Shown: positions 20,806 through 29,879 of the stretch, one piece after another
Position numbering within the stretch: position 1 is the first letter of the stretch
Layout: each line of letters opens with the position of its first letter
Assembly (NCBI RefSeq): GCF_010183535.1
Contig: NC_071333.1
Coordinates: 3,596,001 to 3,660,000 of the forward strand
Direction of reading: 5' to 3'
Source: Caenorhabditis remanei
Taxonomy: Eukaryota > Nematoda > Chromadorea > Rhabditida > Rhabditidae
DNA length: 64,000 bases
The notes under the pieces: generated by a model
Seen by the model: the letters and a program-made list of their open reading frames with translations, nothing else
Told to the model about the DNA's origin: nothing
Databases searched by the model: none
Position numbers and translations under genes: made by a program

Positions 20806-21174
20806 TCAATAAAAAAGAATACGAGATTCGAGTATAAAATCTCTCGGTTGAGCAAATATATTTGTCAAGTGATTCCCTTTGATATTCAAAATGTTACTGG
20901 CGAAAAATTTGTTGGTGAATCTGTTCGATGCGAGCCACTCCTTGATTTCTTTTTTCACATTGATGTTAACAGGGATTGGTTTAGTCAAAAGACTGATTGC
21001 TTGTTCGACAGTCATTGGAGACAGACTGGAAACGATGGATGATGAAAGAGAAGTAAAGCTGTTTATAGACGACTGAGATGGAAACTCCAAAAGTTGAACC
21101 GGTCCTTTGTCGGTGTTCGATCCGTCTCTGAAACAATTCTTGTTGGAGCAACGACTTGAGGTTTCAAGAGGCAA
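20806..21174 (-). CDS. CUT-domain protein, partial
   Basis: Minus frame of 122 residues: a Ser-rich N-terminal part, then VKKEIKEWLASNRFTNKFFA, SNILNIKGNHLTNIF, and AQPRDF before the frame ends. This matches the first two thirds of a CUT domain (basic and helical, FAxxVL-like, then a P-x-x-W/F), which binds DNA in ONECUT/ceh transcription factors. The remaining helix expected after the Pro is missing here but present in 19935-20130, so the two could be exons of one disrupted gene or two tandem copies. No clear start exon or homeodomain. Confidence 0.5.
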   Translation of the reverse strand: MPLETSSRCSNKNCFRDGSNTDKGPVQLLEFPSQSSINSFTSLSSSIVSSLSPMTVEQAISLLTKPIPVNINVKKEIKEWLASNRFTNKFFASNILNIKGNHLTNIFAQPRDFILESRILFY

Positions 21175-21179
21175 TCAAA

Positions 21180-21500
21180 CTGCAATAAATAATATTTTTT
21201 ATCCTATGAAAATATTGTTGGGGGTGTGCGAAGAACTGTAAATTTTTTTCAAAAATATTTTTTTGATTGAAAGGATTTTTCTAAAGTTGTCAACACAAAA
21301 AATGCTCTAAAACACGCCTAATACTAAATTCAAAACTTTTTTCAAATCTCAAACGCAGGGAAAAGACTTGAAAAGGAAAGTCTCCACAAATCAGCTTTAG
21401 CTGTTCGAAACCTACATACGCCTTAAAACCAAAACACCGGATCGTGACTTACGTTTACAATAGACAGGAAAATAGAATAAAAAGAGAGGGGGATCAATAA
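21180..21500. other. Intergenic, nothing recognised
   Basis: AT-rich with no coding or repeat signal that I could assign. Confidence 0.35.
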
Positions 21501-21506
21501 TTCTCA

Positions 21507-21676
21507 GAGAATCAGAATACAAGGGGGCGACTAACCATTCCGGTAGGCAGTCTAGGAGGCAGAATGAGAATAGATGGTCGAGGATTCTAAGGACACACTC
21601 AGACAGATGGTGTACGCAGTCACATTAGGAATGCGCGTACCCTCCTGGGAAATGGCGGGAAATGTGACTGCGTACA
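21507..21676. mobile_element. Fold-back MITE, family F, truncated copy 2
   Basis: Carries the left arm (GTAGGCAGTCTAGGAGGCAG), the central CACTCAGACAGATGGTGTAC, and the start of the right arm up to GTGACTGCGTACACCA. It then switches directly to BTB coding sequence. The outer right arm is missing, replaced by the BTB piece. Confidence 0.75.
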
Positions 21677-22140
21677 CCACAACCTCTCCGATTTGGTCCT
21701 TGTAGCTGATGGCAGGAGATTCTATGTGGACAAAAGAGTACAAAAATTTTATACCCATTAGTTTCACCTATTTTTTTTTCTTTTCCAGAACCTCGCCCGT
21801 CACTCCACAACGCTCAACGCGATGTTTTTTGGAAGATTCGAGGAGTCCCGCCGAGACTAGACCAAAGTGGACGACGTCACCGAAGAATCCCTTCAATGTT
21901 TCCTGGAGCTCACAGTTGGTGTCCATAAAGTGCTCACTGGTAGGAAAAAAAATCTGAAATTAAAATTTATACCTTGTCACAGATGAGAATGTCGAAGGAG
22001 TCCTGGTCATTGCCGACTATTGGGATGCTCAAATCGTAAAGAAAATCTGCGAGGCGTTTGTAATGGAATCGAAAACGATGGGGATTCCGAAGAAATTGGA
22101 ATTGGCGGCAAGATTCCACTTGGACATATAGGAAAAATTA
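21677..22140 (+). pseudogene. BTB/POZ-domain pseudogene, copy 2
   Basis: Starts at the MITE breakpoint with a BTB strand (LVADGRRFYVDK), a GT...TTTTCCAG intron, then NLARHSTTLNAMFFGRFEES, which is the canonical start of the BTB helix bundle. A TAG follows in RRD*TKVDDV (near 21857). The next part, SLQCFLELTVGVHKVLT, a short intron, and DENVEGVLVIADYWDAQ complete the fold. The in-frame TAG makes this copy dead. It is close to 28145-28418. Confidence 0.75.
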
Positions 22141-22444
22141 AAAAAAATCGTCCACGTTTCAAAAAGAATTCTGATTGTCTTAAGTACATAATTTCTCCCT
22201 CAAATCGACCAACTTCAATGTAAAATAGTGCAATTTTCGAGTTGTCGTCTTAAAATGACCACAACACTCTAGGGAGTGCTCACACAAAAAAGTTATCAAC
22301 TACAAAAATGAAGCTCTACCGTTGATCTTTATAATTCATTAAAAGTCTATTTGATGGGACAATCAGAATAACCATGACACACTCTGAAAGATGGAAAATT
22401 TCAAAAAGGCCAGGAATTCCGCTGACTAGAGATGGACCAGTCGG

Positions 22445-22625
22445 TTGACGCAGGCTACGAGACGCCACTTTCAAACGACTTATAAATTTGGACATAGGTA
22501 CATTCGACTACGCAGATTCCATTTCTGCAGTCAAAATCTGCTAAATGTCTCTGTGAGCCGAGTTATGAGCTTTCAAACTTTTCATATGGTTAAGGTTTTT
22601 CACACGGAACTCCAAATTGGTGAAT
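22445..22625 (+). repeat. Dispersed repeat, copy 2 of 10160 family
   Basis: Shares AGACGCC, TATAAATTTGG, AAATCTGCTAAATGTCTCT and TTATGA with 10160-10325. No gene. Confidence 0.6.
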
Positions 22626-22829
22626 AGTAAACGCAAAAGTGTTCACCTTTTTCCAACGTACGAGAGGTACAGTGGTAGTGGGATAGGAAAACACATTATC
22701 AGTAGAAAAGATGCCAGTTTAATGTTTTTTCCAGGGATGACGCGTCTCCACGCCACAAGGCGGATAACGGAGAAGAAGAACTGGCAATCGACACTTCGCA
22801 AAGCTTTTTCAAAGCAAGCAGCTAAATAA

Positions 22830-23090
22830 CTCTAGTGGATTAACCCCAACAAGGCCTATAATTAACCCCATTCTTATTAGTCACACAAGAATATCCCCCT
22901 ATATTCCGCCTCAAAGTATAACTCGCATTGTTTACTTTCAGCACACAGAGCACCAATTCTTGCCTTGTAATATAAAACAACAAATAAATACATTTTATCT
23001 AACAAGTAAACCTCAAGACTCTTCTAAGTTATCGGGAGTCGTCTACCTTTCCCTTTTTTTCCCACAGCTCCAGAAGACAAAAGTGGCGCC
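22830..23090 (+). repeat. Possible solo LTR-like sequence
   Basis: About 240 bp containing TATAAAAC and AATAAA followed by a pyrimidine tract, ending CAGAAGACA directly before AAGTGGCGCCCTCG. A TGGCGCC just after an ACA-type end resembles an LTR 3' end plus primer-binding site of an LTR retrotransposon. I found no second LTR and no gag or pol, so this stays tentative. Confidence 0.3.
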
Positions 23091-23099
23091 CTCGGAAAA

Positions 23100-23640
23100 A
23101 TCATCATAACTCATCAAAAAATGCTCCAAATTAGTCGAAACATGTACCAAAAGATGTGTCTTGAGCATTTTCACAAATAAACATCAAAAAATTACATTTT
23201 AGGAAAAAAATTTTTTTAAATTTTTTTCACTCAAAAATTTTTGATTCCCTTTTTTTTCCTAATTTTCGATATTTTCTGGCTATAAAACGAACATACCTCT
23301 CACAAACTGGATACAAAGTGTTTTCCACACATAATCAAACACATTTCTGCATTCTTTCTTTGTTTTACAGCCAGAAAATATCGAAAATTAGAGCAAGAAA
23401 GCCGAGTGGATTATGCCGGAGACATCTAGTGGGTGAAGAATGTGTGTAGATGTAGACCAGCGTTGGTACTAGCAATTTTGTAGGAAAAATATGTTTTTTT
23501 AATAGATGATTGAAACCGATGGTGTATCCCAAAAAGTTTCGATCTGAAATAAACTATAAAAATATTTTTTTACAACGCAACTTATATATTTAGAAAAAAA
23601 ACGATAATTGGAACAGCGATTCAATCGAAAATTTAAATTT
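23100..23640. other. AT-rich intergenic with a short inverted repeat
   Basis: TAATTTTCGATATTTTCTGGC at about 23262-23282 recurs inverted at about 23374-23395, about 90 bp apart. Nothing else recognised. Confidence 0.4.
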
Positions 23641-23649
23641 AAAACATTC

Positions 23650-23905
23650 ATTTCTTGCCTCCTCTGTCTTTTTTCGACTGTTGCTGTACTGCAGTCATTC
23701 GTAGCTTTTTGGGGGCTGGTGCATCAGAAGTCAATCCCTGTCCTCCATTTGTTGTTTTGTCCTAAATAATTAAATTGTAATGTTAGTTTTGACTCAAAAA
23801 GAAAGAATTTACCCTTAGCTGTTTGGCAGCTGCTTGTGTGGGATGCATAGATTGTCAGATGAGTGCAATCATCGCCTCCTGATCGCCCATAGAAATTTGT
23901 CGTGC
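23650..23905 (-). CDS. Possible small unrecognised gene
   Basis: Minus strand: a frame with MHPTQAAAKQLR, an intron of about 50 bp (GTAAAT...TTTAG), then TNGGQGLTSDAPAPKKLRM and a lysine-rich end with a stop near 23655. The reading extends upstream through GDQEAMIALI but meets a TGA, so the true start is uncertain. The Lys-rich tail could be a nuclear signal. I do not recognise it. Confidence 0.3.
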
Positions 23906-24149
23906 TCTGGTGGAGCAGGGGATGCAGGCGGAACTGATGGACCTGGAGCCGAACGACGAGGGCAGATGGACGGGAAGTTGGAGTAGCCGGAGCTGGGCGT
24001 GGAGCCGACAGTGGAGTGGAGCGTGAAGCTGAGTGTGTTCATATTTCTCTCGTTGACCTCTACGTGCATTCGCTGCTCTTTCCTGTGGTGAAAAGTCAAT
24101 TATTGGGAATATTTTTCTATGATGACGTCATAGGGGACTGGTAACATAT

Positions 24150-24385
24150 TTTTTGTTTTTTATTTTTTTAATATTTTTTAAAAAAATGTCAAAAAAAAAT
24201 TTCAAAAAAATTTGAAAAAAATTTTGAGAAAAAATTTGAAAAAAAATTTTGAAAAAAAATTTCGAAAAAGTTTTGAAAAAAAAATTTGAAAAAAAATTTG
24301 AAAAAAAAAATTTGAAAAAAAAATTTGAAAAAAAAATTTGAAAAAAAAATTTTGAAAAAAAAATTTTGAAAAATTTTTTGCCGAC
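24150..24385. repeat. AAAATTTGAAA low-complexity array
   Basis: About 20 imperfect copies of a 10-14 bp A-run plus TTTGA unit. It generates Phe/Lys-rich minus frames that are not proteins. Confidence 0.9.
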
Positions 24386-24411
24386 ATTCAAATACGCCTT
24401 CGACTCTCGAT

Positions 24412-24500
24412 ATGAATGTGGCCGGCATAGCTCAACTGGTTAGGCTGCCGGCCACCGAACGGAGGATCGGAGGATCGAACCCCACATATGGCGAACAAAG
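24412..24500 (+). repeat. tRNA-derived SINE head
   Basis: GCATAGCTCAACTGGTTAGG is an excellent A box and D arm, and GGATCGAACCCC an excellent B box, about 35 bp apart. The flanks GCCGGC and ATGGC do not form a proper acceptor, so it is a tRNA-like SINE head and not a gene. The following 100 bp has two GGGGCCGGC repeats (about 24579 and 24609). Confidence 0.65.
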
Positions 24501-24759
24501 CTTCAGCTGGAGGAATTGTGATGGTCTGGCCAGAGGAATTCGACTGGGAATGGTTATGGGATGGACGATCGCTTCCAAGGGGCCGGCCCCGTTATTTCGG
24601 AGCCCAGGGGCCGGCTCCGTCAAACAAGACAATTGGTGGAACAAGTCAATTCTTGACAGAAGGAGGCGCGATGGAGGAGAGAGCAAATAACGAATAAAGA
24701 AAAAAGGGATTTGGTGGCGATAAAGGAGGAGGAAAAAACCCTTTTGTATTTGAGAAGAT

Positions 24760-25075
24760 TTTGGTTTCTAAGGGATACTGGTTCGGAACCCACAGAGTAC
24801 AAATTTTTTTTGCACGTGTTTTAATGGTTGAGAATGGTGATCTTAAAACTCCTATCGATAAAAATGTTTTTTGAAACAGTTTTTAGGTTCTTAGAGATGC
24901 TGGTTCGAGCCCCACTGGGTGCGAAATTTTGAAAGCTTTTTAGAACTGTCTTATTGGTTCAGAATGATGATCTTTCAACTCCTATCAATACAAATGTTCT
25001 TTTGGAATTCTTTTTTTCCGGTTTTGGGAGACACTGGTTTAACTTCCACTGAGTGTATCCTGTTAAAAGATCTTT
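24760..25075 (+). repeat. Three diverged tandem units with T-arm-like motifs
   Basis: Three units of about 120 bp, each with a GATRCTGGTT-CGAACCCAC-like or GGTTCGAGCCCC B-box-like motif and TGATCTT..AACTCCTATC. They resemble the T-arm units at 10925-11232 and 48060-48760 more loosely. Confidence 0.5.
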
Positions 25076-25405
25076 TGCTCAAATCGTTGACGTAGTCGTT
25101 CTATTTTTCTGAGGCAAACAATTTTTGGCTGACTGCCCTCTTTCTCAACTGTGTTGGACGTGGTTTTGAATTTGCCCTCTTTTTCTTTGTTTTGAGATGA
25201 AGTGCTCGGCATCACGATGATTTTACCTTTGTGCGACTTTGTATGACCCTCTAAAGAGTGAAATATCCTACTTGAATCAGTTCTTCCCCAATTCTGACTA
25301 TCTGCTGGGTTGATAATTTCTCCGTCTCAGATGGAATTAACTTCCACAGTTGGTTCGTCGTCCGTAGCTACTTGCTTTGGAAACAATATTTTCGAATATA
25401 TTTTC

Positions 25406-25476
25406 CAGACTTGCAACGGGCCGGGCCGGGATTAGAATTTCTAGGGCCCGGCCCGGCCCGGAATCTTGCAAGTCTG
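25406..25476. mobile_element. hAT-type MITE with GGCCC-rich ends, copy 2
   Basis: 71 bp, ends CAGACTTGCAACGGGCC / GGAATCTTGCAAGTCTG. Exact 8-bp duplication ATATTTTC at 25398-25405 and 25477-25484. Almost only the two ends remain. Confidence 0.9.
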
Positions 25477-25489
25477 ATATTTTCTGGGA

Positions 25490-26190
25490 TATCAGTGCTT
25501 TTCAACTTTGATGTTGTTCAAGATATAGTGAGTCTGTTTCGAATGTTCTTTACTACAAGAATACTTTAGGGGGCCTATGGATCACATTTGGGGAGAATGC
25601 CGAAATTAAGATCTTGAAACTTTTATAAGATATTTTGGCTCTGTTCTATTTCAATGGTCCCAAGTGATTTCAGTTGTCCTATGGGAATTTAAGGGTCCCA
25701 TGTATTTCTAGTGGTCCCATAAGGATTTTATGGGTCCCACAAGATTTTAAAGGCTTCATAACAAGTTTAGTGCTCTAATGCGGAATCAAAATTGTTCGAT
25801 AAGCAATTCAGCTGCGCGCATGTTATTTAGTAAATTTCATTAAAATTTTCATGTTTTTATTAAAAATATAAGTATATATATATATAAAGTAGTAGAGCGT
25901 ATTTTTATAAAATATAAAGACAAACAAATTTTAAAAAAACGTGTGGGTCTCTTGGTGGTGAAGATGGTCTGCTTCTGTAAAAAAGATTTTTAGAGAGAGC
26001 ATGGCTGCCGCGGAGTATGCCGCTGGCCCGTCCTGTACAAATGGATGAACTGTCTTCCTTTCATCTTAGAGGCATCGGGTGCGTTACCGGTCAAAGGAGG
26101 TATCCTTTATCAAATTAGAAATTCTAAAATAATAGTAGTACTGTATCTGTGATTTTAACTACAGCTGCATAAGAAAGAATGTGCAATATC
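25490..26190. other. Intergenic, nothing firm
   Basis: Contains a short diverged tandem region with GGTCCCA (25650-25740) and a TATATA tract (25873-25886). No gene seen. Confidence 0.35.
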
Positions 26191-26199
26191 TTACATCAA

Positions 26200-26666
26200 T
26201 TAAAAACCGTCATGTCTGCGACCACCACGCCCCCACGATCCACCTCTTCCTCCACCACGAACACGTGCGGTTTGGTCGTCTTCTGGTGGGTTGTTCTCCC
26301 CAGCATCTTCCCCAACATCCTCCCAAGCATCCTCCGTTCCATTCTCGATTGGTTCCTCCTCTATTTCTTTAGTCGACTCCGCTGCGTTGTCCTCCGAAGC
26401 GTCCGTTTTTAAAAGAGCTTCGTCGATAATTTCGTCGACGAAGTTTCTGACTTCTAGCAGCAGAGGTTTTCCGACTTTTTCGACGAGAAAGTCAATAATT
26501 TGCTGCAGCAACGTCATGGTTAGTATACTAAAACAATATATGCGCCACTTACCTCTCTCACAAATACGCTGGCTCCCGCTTGCAACGCAATAGCGACAAA
26601 AGGAAGACTGTTGACAGGCGAAGACAGAAGAAGCAGAAAAAGAGTGAGCCAAGAGAAAACCTTCAT
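26200..26666 (-). CDS. Small secreted acidic protein with Gly/Arg tail
   Basis: Two exons: 26666-26553 and 26502-26200, joined across a 49-bp intron (GTAAGT...CTGCAG) in frame, 138 residues. The N terminus is a textbook signal peptide (MKVFSWLTLFLLLLSS, cleavage probably after VNSLP or nearby). Residues 39-65 are amphipathic helical (QIIDFLVEKVGKPLLL). A strongly acidic stretch follows (EEEPIENGTEDAWEDV), then a basic Gly-Arg tail (VRGGGRGGSWGRGGRR). The layout of secretion signal, acidic part and GRG tail recalls worm antimicrobial or mucin-like small secreted proteins, but I recognise no named family. An alternative upstream start at 26736 in the second frame seems less likely because it ignores the signal peptide. 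Confidence 0.65.
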
Positions 26667-26787
26667 AGTGGTTATTTGAATAATAATGATACTCATGAAA
26701 AAATTCCGGACCGCATAGCCTTTGTACAGAGTGCACAGTCCGATAAGATATACATTAGAAGTGACCATTCAATAGAGACGCAGAGAC

Positions 26788-27135
26788 TCATACACTCTCG
26801 TTTCTCTTCCTCCCCTTCTTCGCACCCATTTCTAACTCAAGAACCATTTTCACATCTTTCTTTATCTCTTCCTCTTGTTTTTGAGCTCTTTCAATATCCT
26901 TCTCCAGTTCATCTTTCAGATCGGGTTCATTCGATTTCTCATTTTTCTTTCCTCGAGGCGCTTTCTTTACAGATGATGAGCAGCACGGTTGGCTCTCCTC
27001 GGAACGACGTTTTCCGGATTTCGCAACTTTTCGATTGGAGTTGACTCTGGAAGAACTCAAAAAAACGTCAGACAGAAACACATTTCGGACATCTGAACAA
27101 ACTTCGCAAATTTTGCGGAGCCAGTCGGAGTTCAT
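26788..27135 (-). CDS. Charged coiled-coil protein, unrecognised
   Basis: Single frame of 115 residues starting at the ATG 27135. N-terminal 25 residues carry WLRKICEVCSDVRN. The rest is Lys/Glu-rich with predicted coiled coil (ELEKDIERAQKQEEEIKKDV) and a basic end (KKGRKR). The start codon sits exactly at the outer edge of the fold-back MITE 27136-27603, so any original upstream exon or promoter has been displaced. Possibly a truncated gene. Confidence 0.45.
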   Translation of the reverse strand: MNSDWLRKICEVCSDVRNVFLSDVFLSSSRVNSNRKVAKSGKRRSEESQPCCSSSVKKAPRGKKNEKSNEPDLKDELEKDIERAQKQEEEIKKDVKMVLELEMGAKKGRKRNESV

Positions 27136-27603
27136 TCCATGTAAGATGTATACAGATCTACAGTTAACTCACCTTTCACACAGCAATCTTTGGTTGTTGG
27201 GAATAAATCAATAATAGAGGGTGTTGGGAATTAGAATTCTAAAAGAATCAAGAGGGGACCAGCCATCCAGTAGGCAGTCTAAAGGCAGAATAAGAATAGA
27301 TGGTCGAGGATTCTATGAACACACTCAGACAGATGGTGTACGCAGTCACATTAAGAATGCGCGTACCCTCCTGGGAAATGGCGGGAAATGTGACTGCGTA
27401 CACCATCTGTCTGAGTGTGTTCATAGAATCCTCGACCATCAATTCTCATTCTGCCTTTTAGACTGCCTACTGAATGGCTGGTCCTCTTTTGATTCTTTTA
27501 GAATTCCAATACCCTTCCCCCTCTTATTATTGATTTCTTTAAGCAACTGAAGATTGCTGTGTGAAAGGTGAGTTAACTGTTGATCTGTGTACATCTTACA
27601 TGA
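27136..27603. mobile_element. Fold-back MITE, family F, complete copy 3
   Basis: Long inverted repeat from ATGTAAGATGTATACAGATC on the left to its complement ending CATCTTACAT on the right. Inner arms include GTTAACTCACCTTTCACACA and GTAGGCAGTCTA, with the loop near GGAGGGTACGCGCATTC. This is the best copy for defining the family ends. Confidence 0.88.
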
Positions 27604-27899
27604 AATGTACTTTACTGCGTCCTGGATGTGATATTTGATGGAGGCACATTTATCATTGGTTTCTTTTTACCACTCAATTGTAACCTCCATTAAGCCAAGT
27701 AAAATAAGAAAGTGCTCGTATAAAAAAGTTACCAATCACAAAAATGGTGATCTACCTTTGTTCTGTATGTTTGAAAAAATCTATTTGAAACGACGATCGG
27801 GATAACCCTCTCAAAGTATGACTATTTTAACTGAAAACAATCAAAGTCCATAATCTTTTGACCAGTATTACATTTAAAACTTCTGAAATAACAGTACCC

Positions 27900-29010
27900 C
27901 GTAGTTGCACCGGGTTTAATTATTCAAGTTTTAGACCTCGTTCAAAGTCTCAACGCCAAACGCAAATGCAACTATGGTTAATGGTCGAAAGAGACCATCA
28001 CGTTTTGATTATCCATTGGATGCAAGGCCCGGAGCTGGACCATCTCATCGACCAATTCTTGCTCAAGACTCAGACATTGAGGAGGTTGCATTCTACAAGA
28101 CCACCCCACCAGCATACATTTGTTACGTGGACTTCAACTCCAACGCGGACCGCCCGTCACTCCACAATGCTCAACGCGATGTTTTTTGGAAGATTTGAGG
28201 AGTCTCGCCGAGACGAGATCAAAGTGGGCGACGTTGCGGAGAAATCCCTTCAAAGATTCCTTGAGCTCACAGTTGGTGTCCATAAAGTGCTCACTGATGA
28301 GAATGTCGAAAAGGTGCTGGTCCTCGCCGACTATTGGGATGCTCAAATCGTGAAGAAAATCTGTGAGGAATCAAAAACGATGGGGATTCCGAAGAAATTA
28401 GGAGGTGCAACTACAGGGTAAGTCTTCGATGGCTGGAGAAAAATAATTATTCATTTCCAGTTGAACTCTTCAAACCTCGCATGCACCAAGACATCCTCAT
28501 TACCCAAAGAATCGACAATACGACAAAAATGGAATTTCGGATTTGGAGGGTCACAACAGTTACGATGAGAGAGCTGTAATTGAATGTTCCAACGCGTGTG
28601 GATGCTCTTGGAGATGTCAACTCCAACGAGACCAGCAGATGACTCTTGGTGTTTCTATTTGGATGCGATACGAGGATTTGGAATGAAGACAGCGGAAACA
28701 GTAGAAAGAAGAACATATTTGTGAATACATTGGAGAGATGAGCATATTGAAGACGTCAGAAACCCCACCTACAACGCAGGATTCGATATTCTCAATCGAT
28801 GGCATCAACTCCAAGGAAACGTCAAACTGAGACTGTATTTCAATCAACTTCAGCCAAGAATACACATGTTCCAAGTTCTACCGGTCTTTCTACATCATCT
28901 TCACAAGAGTTCAATAATTATTTTTCACCGGAGCGGATGGAACAAGTCATTCGGAAGGTTATGAGGAAACTTCCAGTTCGAAGAAGATCAGTAGGCCTAT
29001 TGTAAGAGAA
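27900..29010 (+). pseudogene. BTB/POZ-domain pseudogene, copy 3
   Basis: 28145-28418 encodes the BTB middle in one frame (STMLNAMFFGRFEESRRDEI, SLQRFLELTVGVHKVL, ENVEKVLVLADYWDAQIV) and ends at the GTAAGT donor at 28419. The preceding strand is broken: upstream, other frames give only partial matches (CYVDFNSNAD). The donor context (GCAACTACAGG then GTAAGTCTTCGATG) is the same as at 17575-17600. After the intron, 28461-28700 holds degraded exon sequence with several stops, and 28799-29005 a 68-residue Ser/Arg-rich frame I cannot assign. Confidence 0.65.
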
Positions 29011-29879
29011 AGTCCACGCAATCGCCGTTTCAAGAAAGGAAAGCAAGTGATTTACTATCCACTGCTCATTTAAAAATCTGCATTGGCCATAGTTGATTTT
29101 ACTCTTATTTTATTCTACCCAATAAACTTGAAAGTTTTTGTAAAAGTAAACCAAAGTTTTTTGAGTGAATCAATTTCACCATTTTCTTCTCAAAATCATG
29201 ATTCTCAAATTTAATATTGTTGATACATGGTGAGGCATAAATTGTGATACACAACTTTGCGTTAGCTCTGACGCATTCACAGAAGTCGTTGCACTAAAGA
29301 ATTTGGTTTTCTGTTCCCTTAATTGTTTGTTTTTGTTTTCCCAAAGTTTCAGGTTATAGTTTTAACTTTAAAGTTAATGACTGCATCTTCTCAATACCGT
29401 ACTTCCATTATCGACGTCAAGGAACGTCTTCTACCATGATTGTTGAGAAGCTCAAAATGCCTTGAATGCTTGCCCACTGTCTGTTTAACTTTTTTTTAAA
29501 TAATTCTATCGATTTGAAATTCTCAAATCCATCATTTTAATACAGTGCTCAAAGAATTCTGAGTTCTTCTCGACTTGCCTCAGACGCAACCAATGTTTTA
29601 TTTTGAGCTAGAGGATTCCAGTCGTTCACAAAATTTCCAAATTTTTGAACTTATTAGACTGATGCATAATTTTCTTTCAGTTTTCAGACAAGTTTTGACA
29701 TGGTGTTTTCCGAAGAGTAATACGAAAGTGTAAAATTCATAAAATACTTTTTTTTCTAAATGTTATTGAAAAGCTTCAATTGGATACCAAAGAGCGATCG
29801 GCAATTTTTTAAAATCATTCACTGGACATTAAACCTTAAAAAATTATATTTTATCAACAATTAAAACATCAGTTAATTA
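29010..29879. other. Intergenic, nothing recognised
   Basis: AT-rich. Holds the 3' flank of the RING gene; no ORF or repeat of note. Confidence 0.4.

Noticed and set aside
24128..24428. Phe/Lys-rich minus-strand ORFs
   Set aside because: Artefact of an AAAATTTGAAA low-complexity array.
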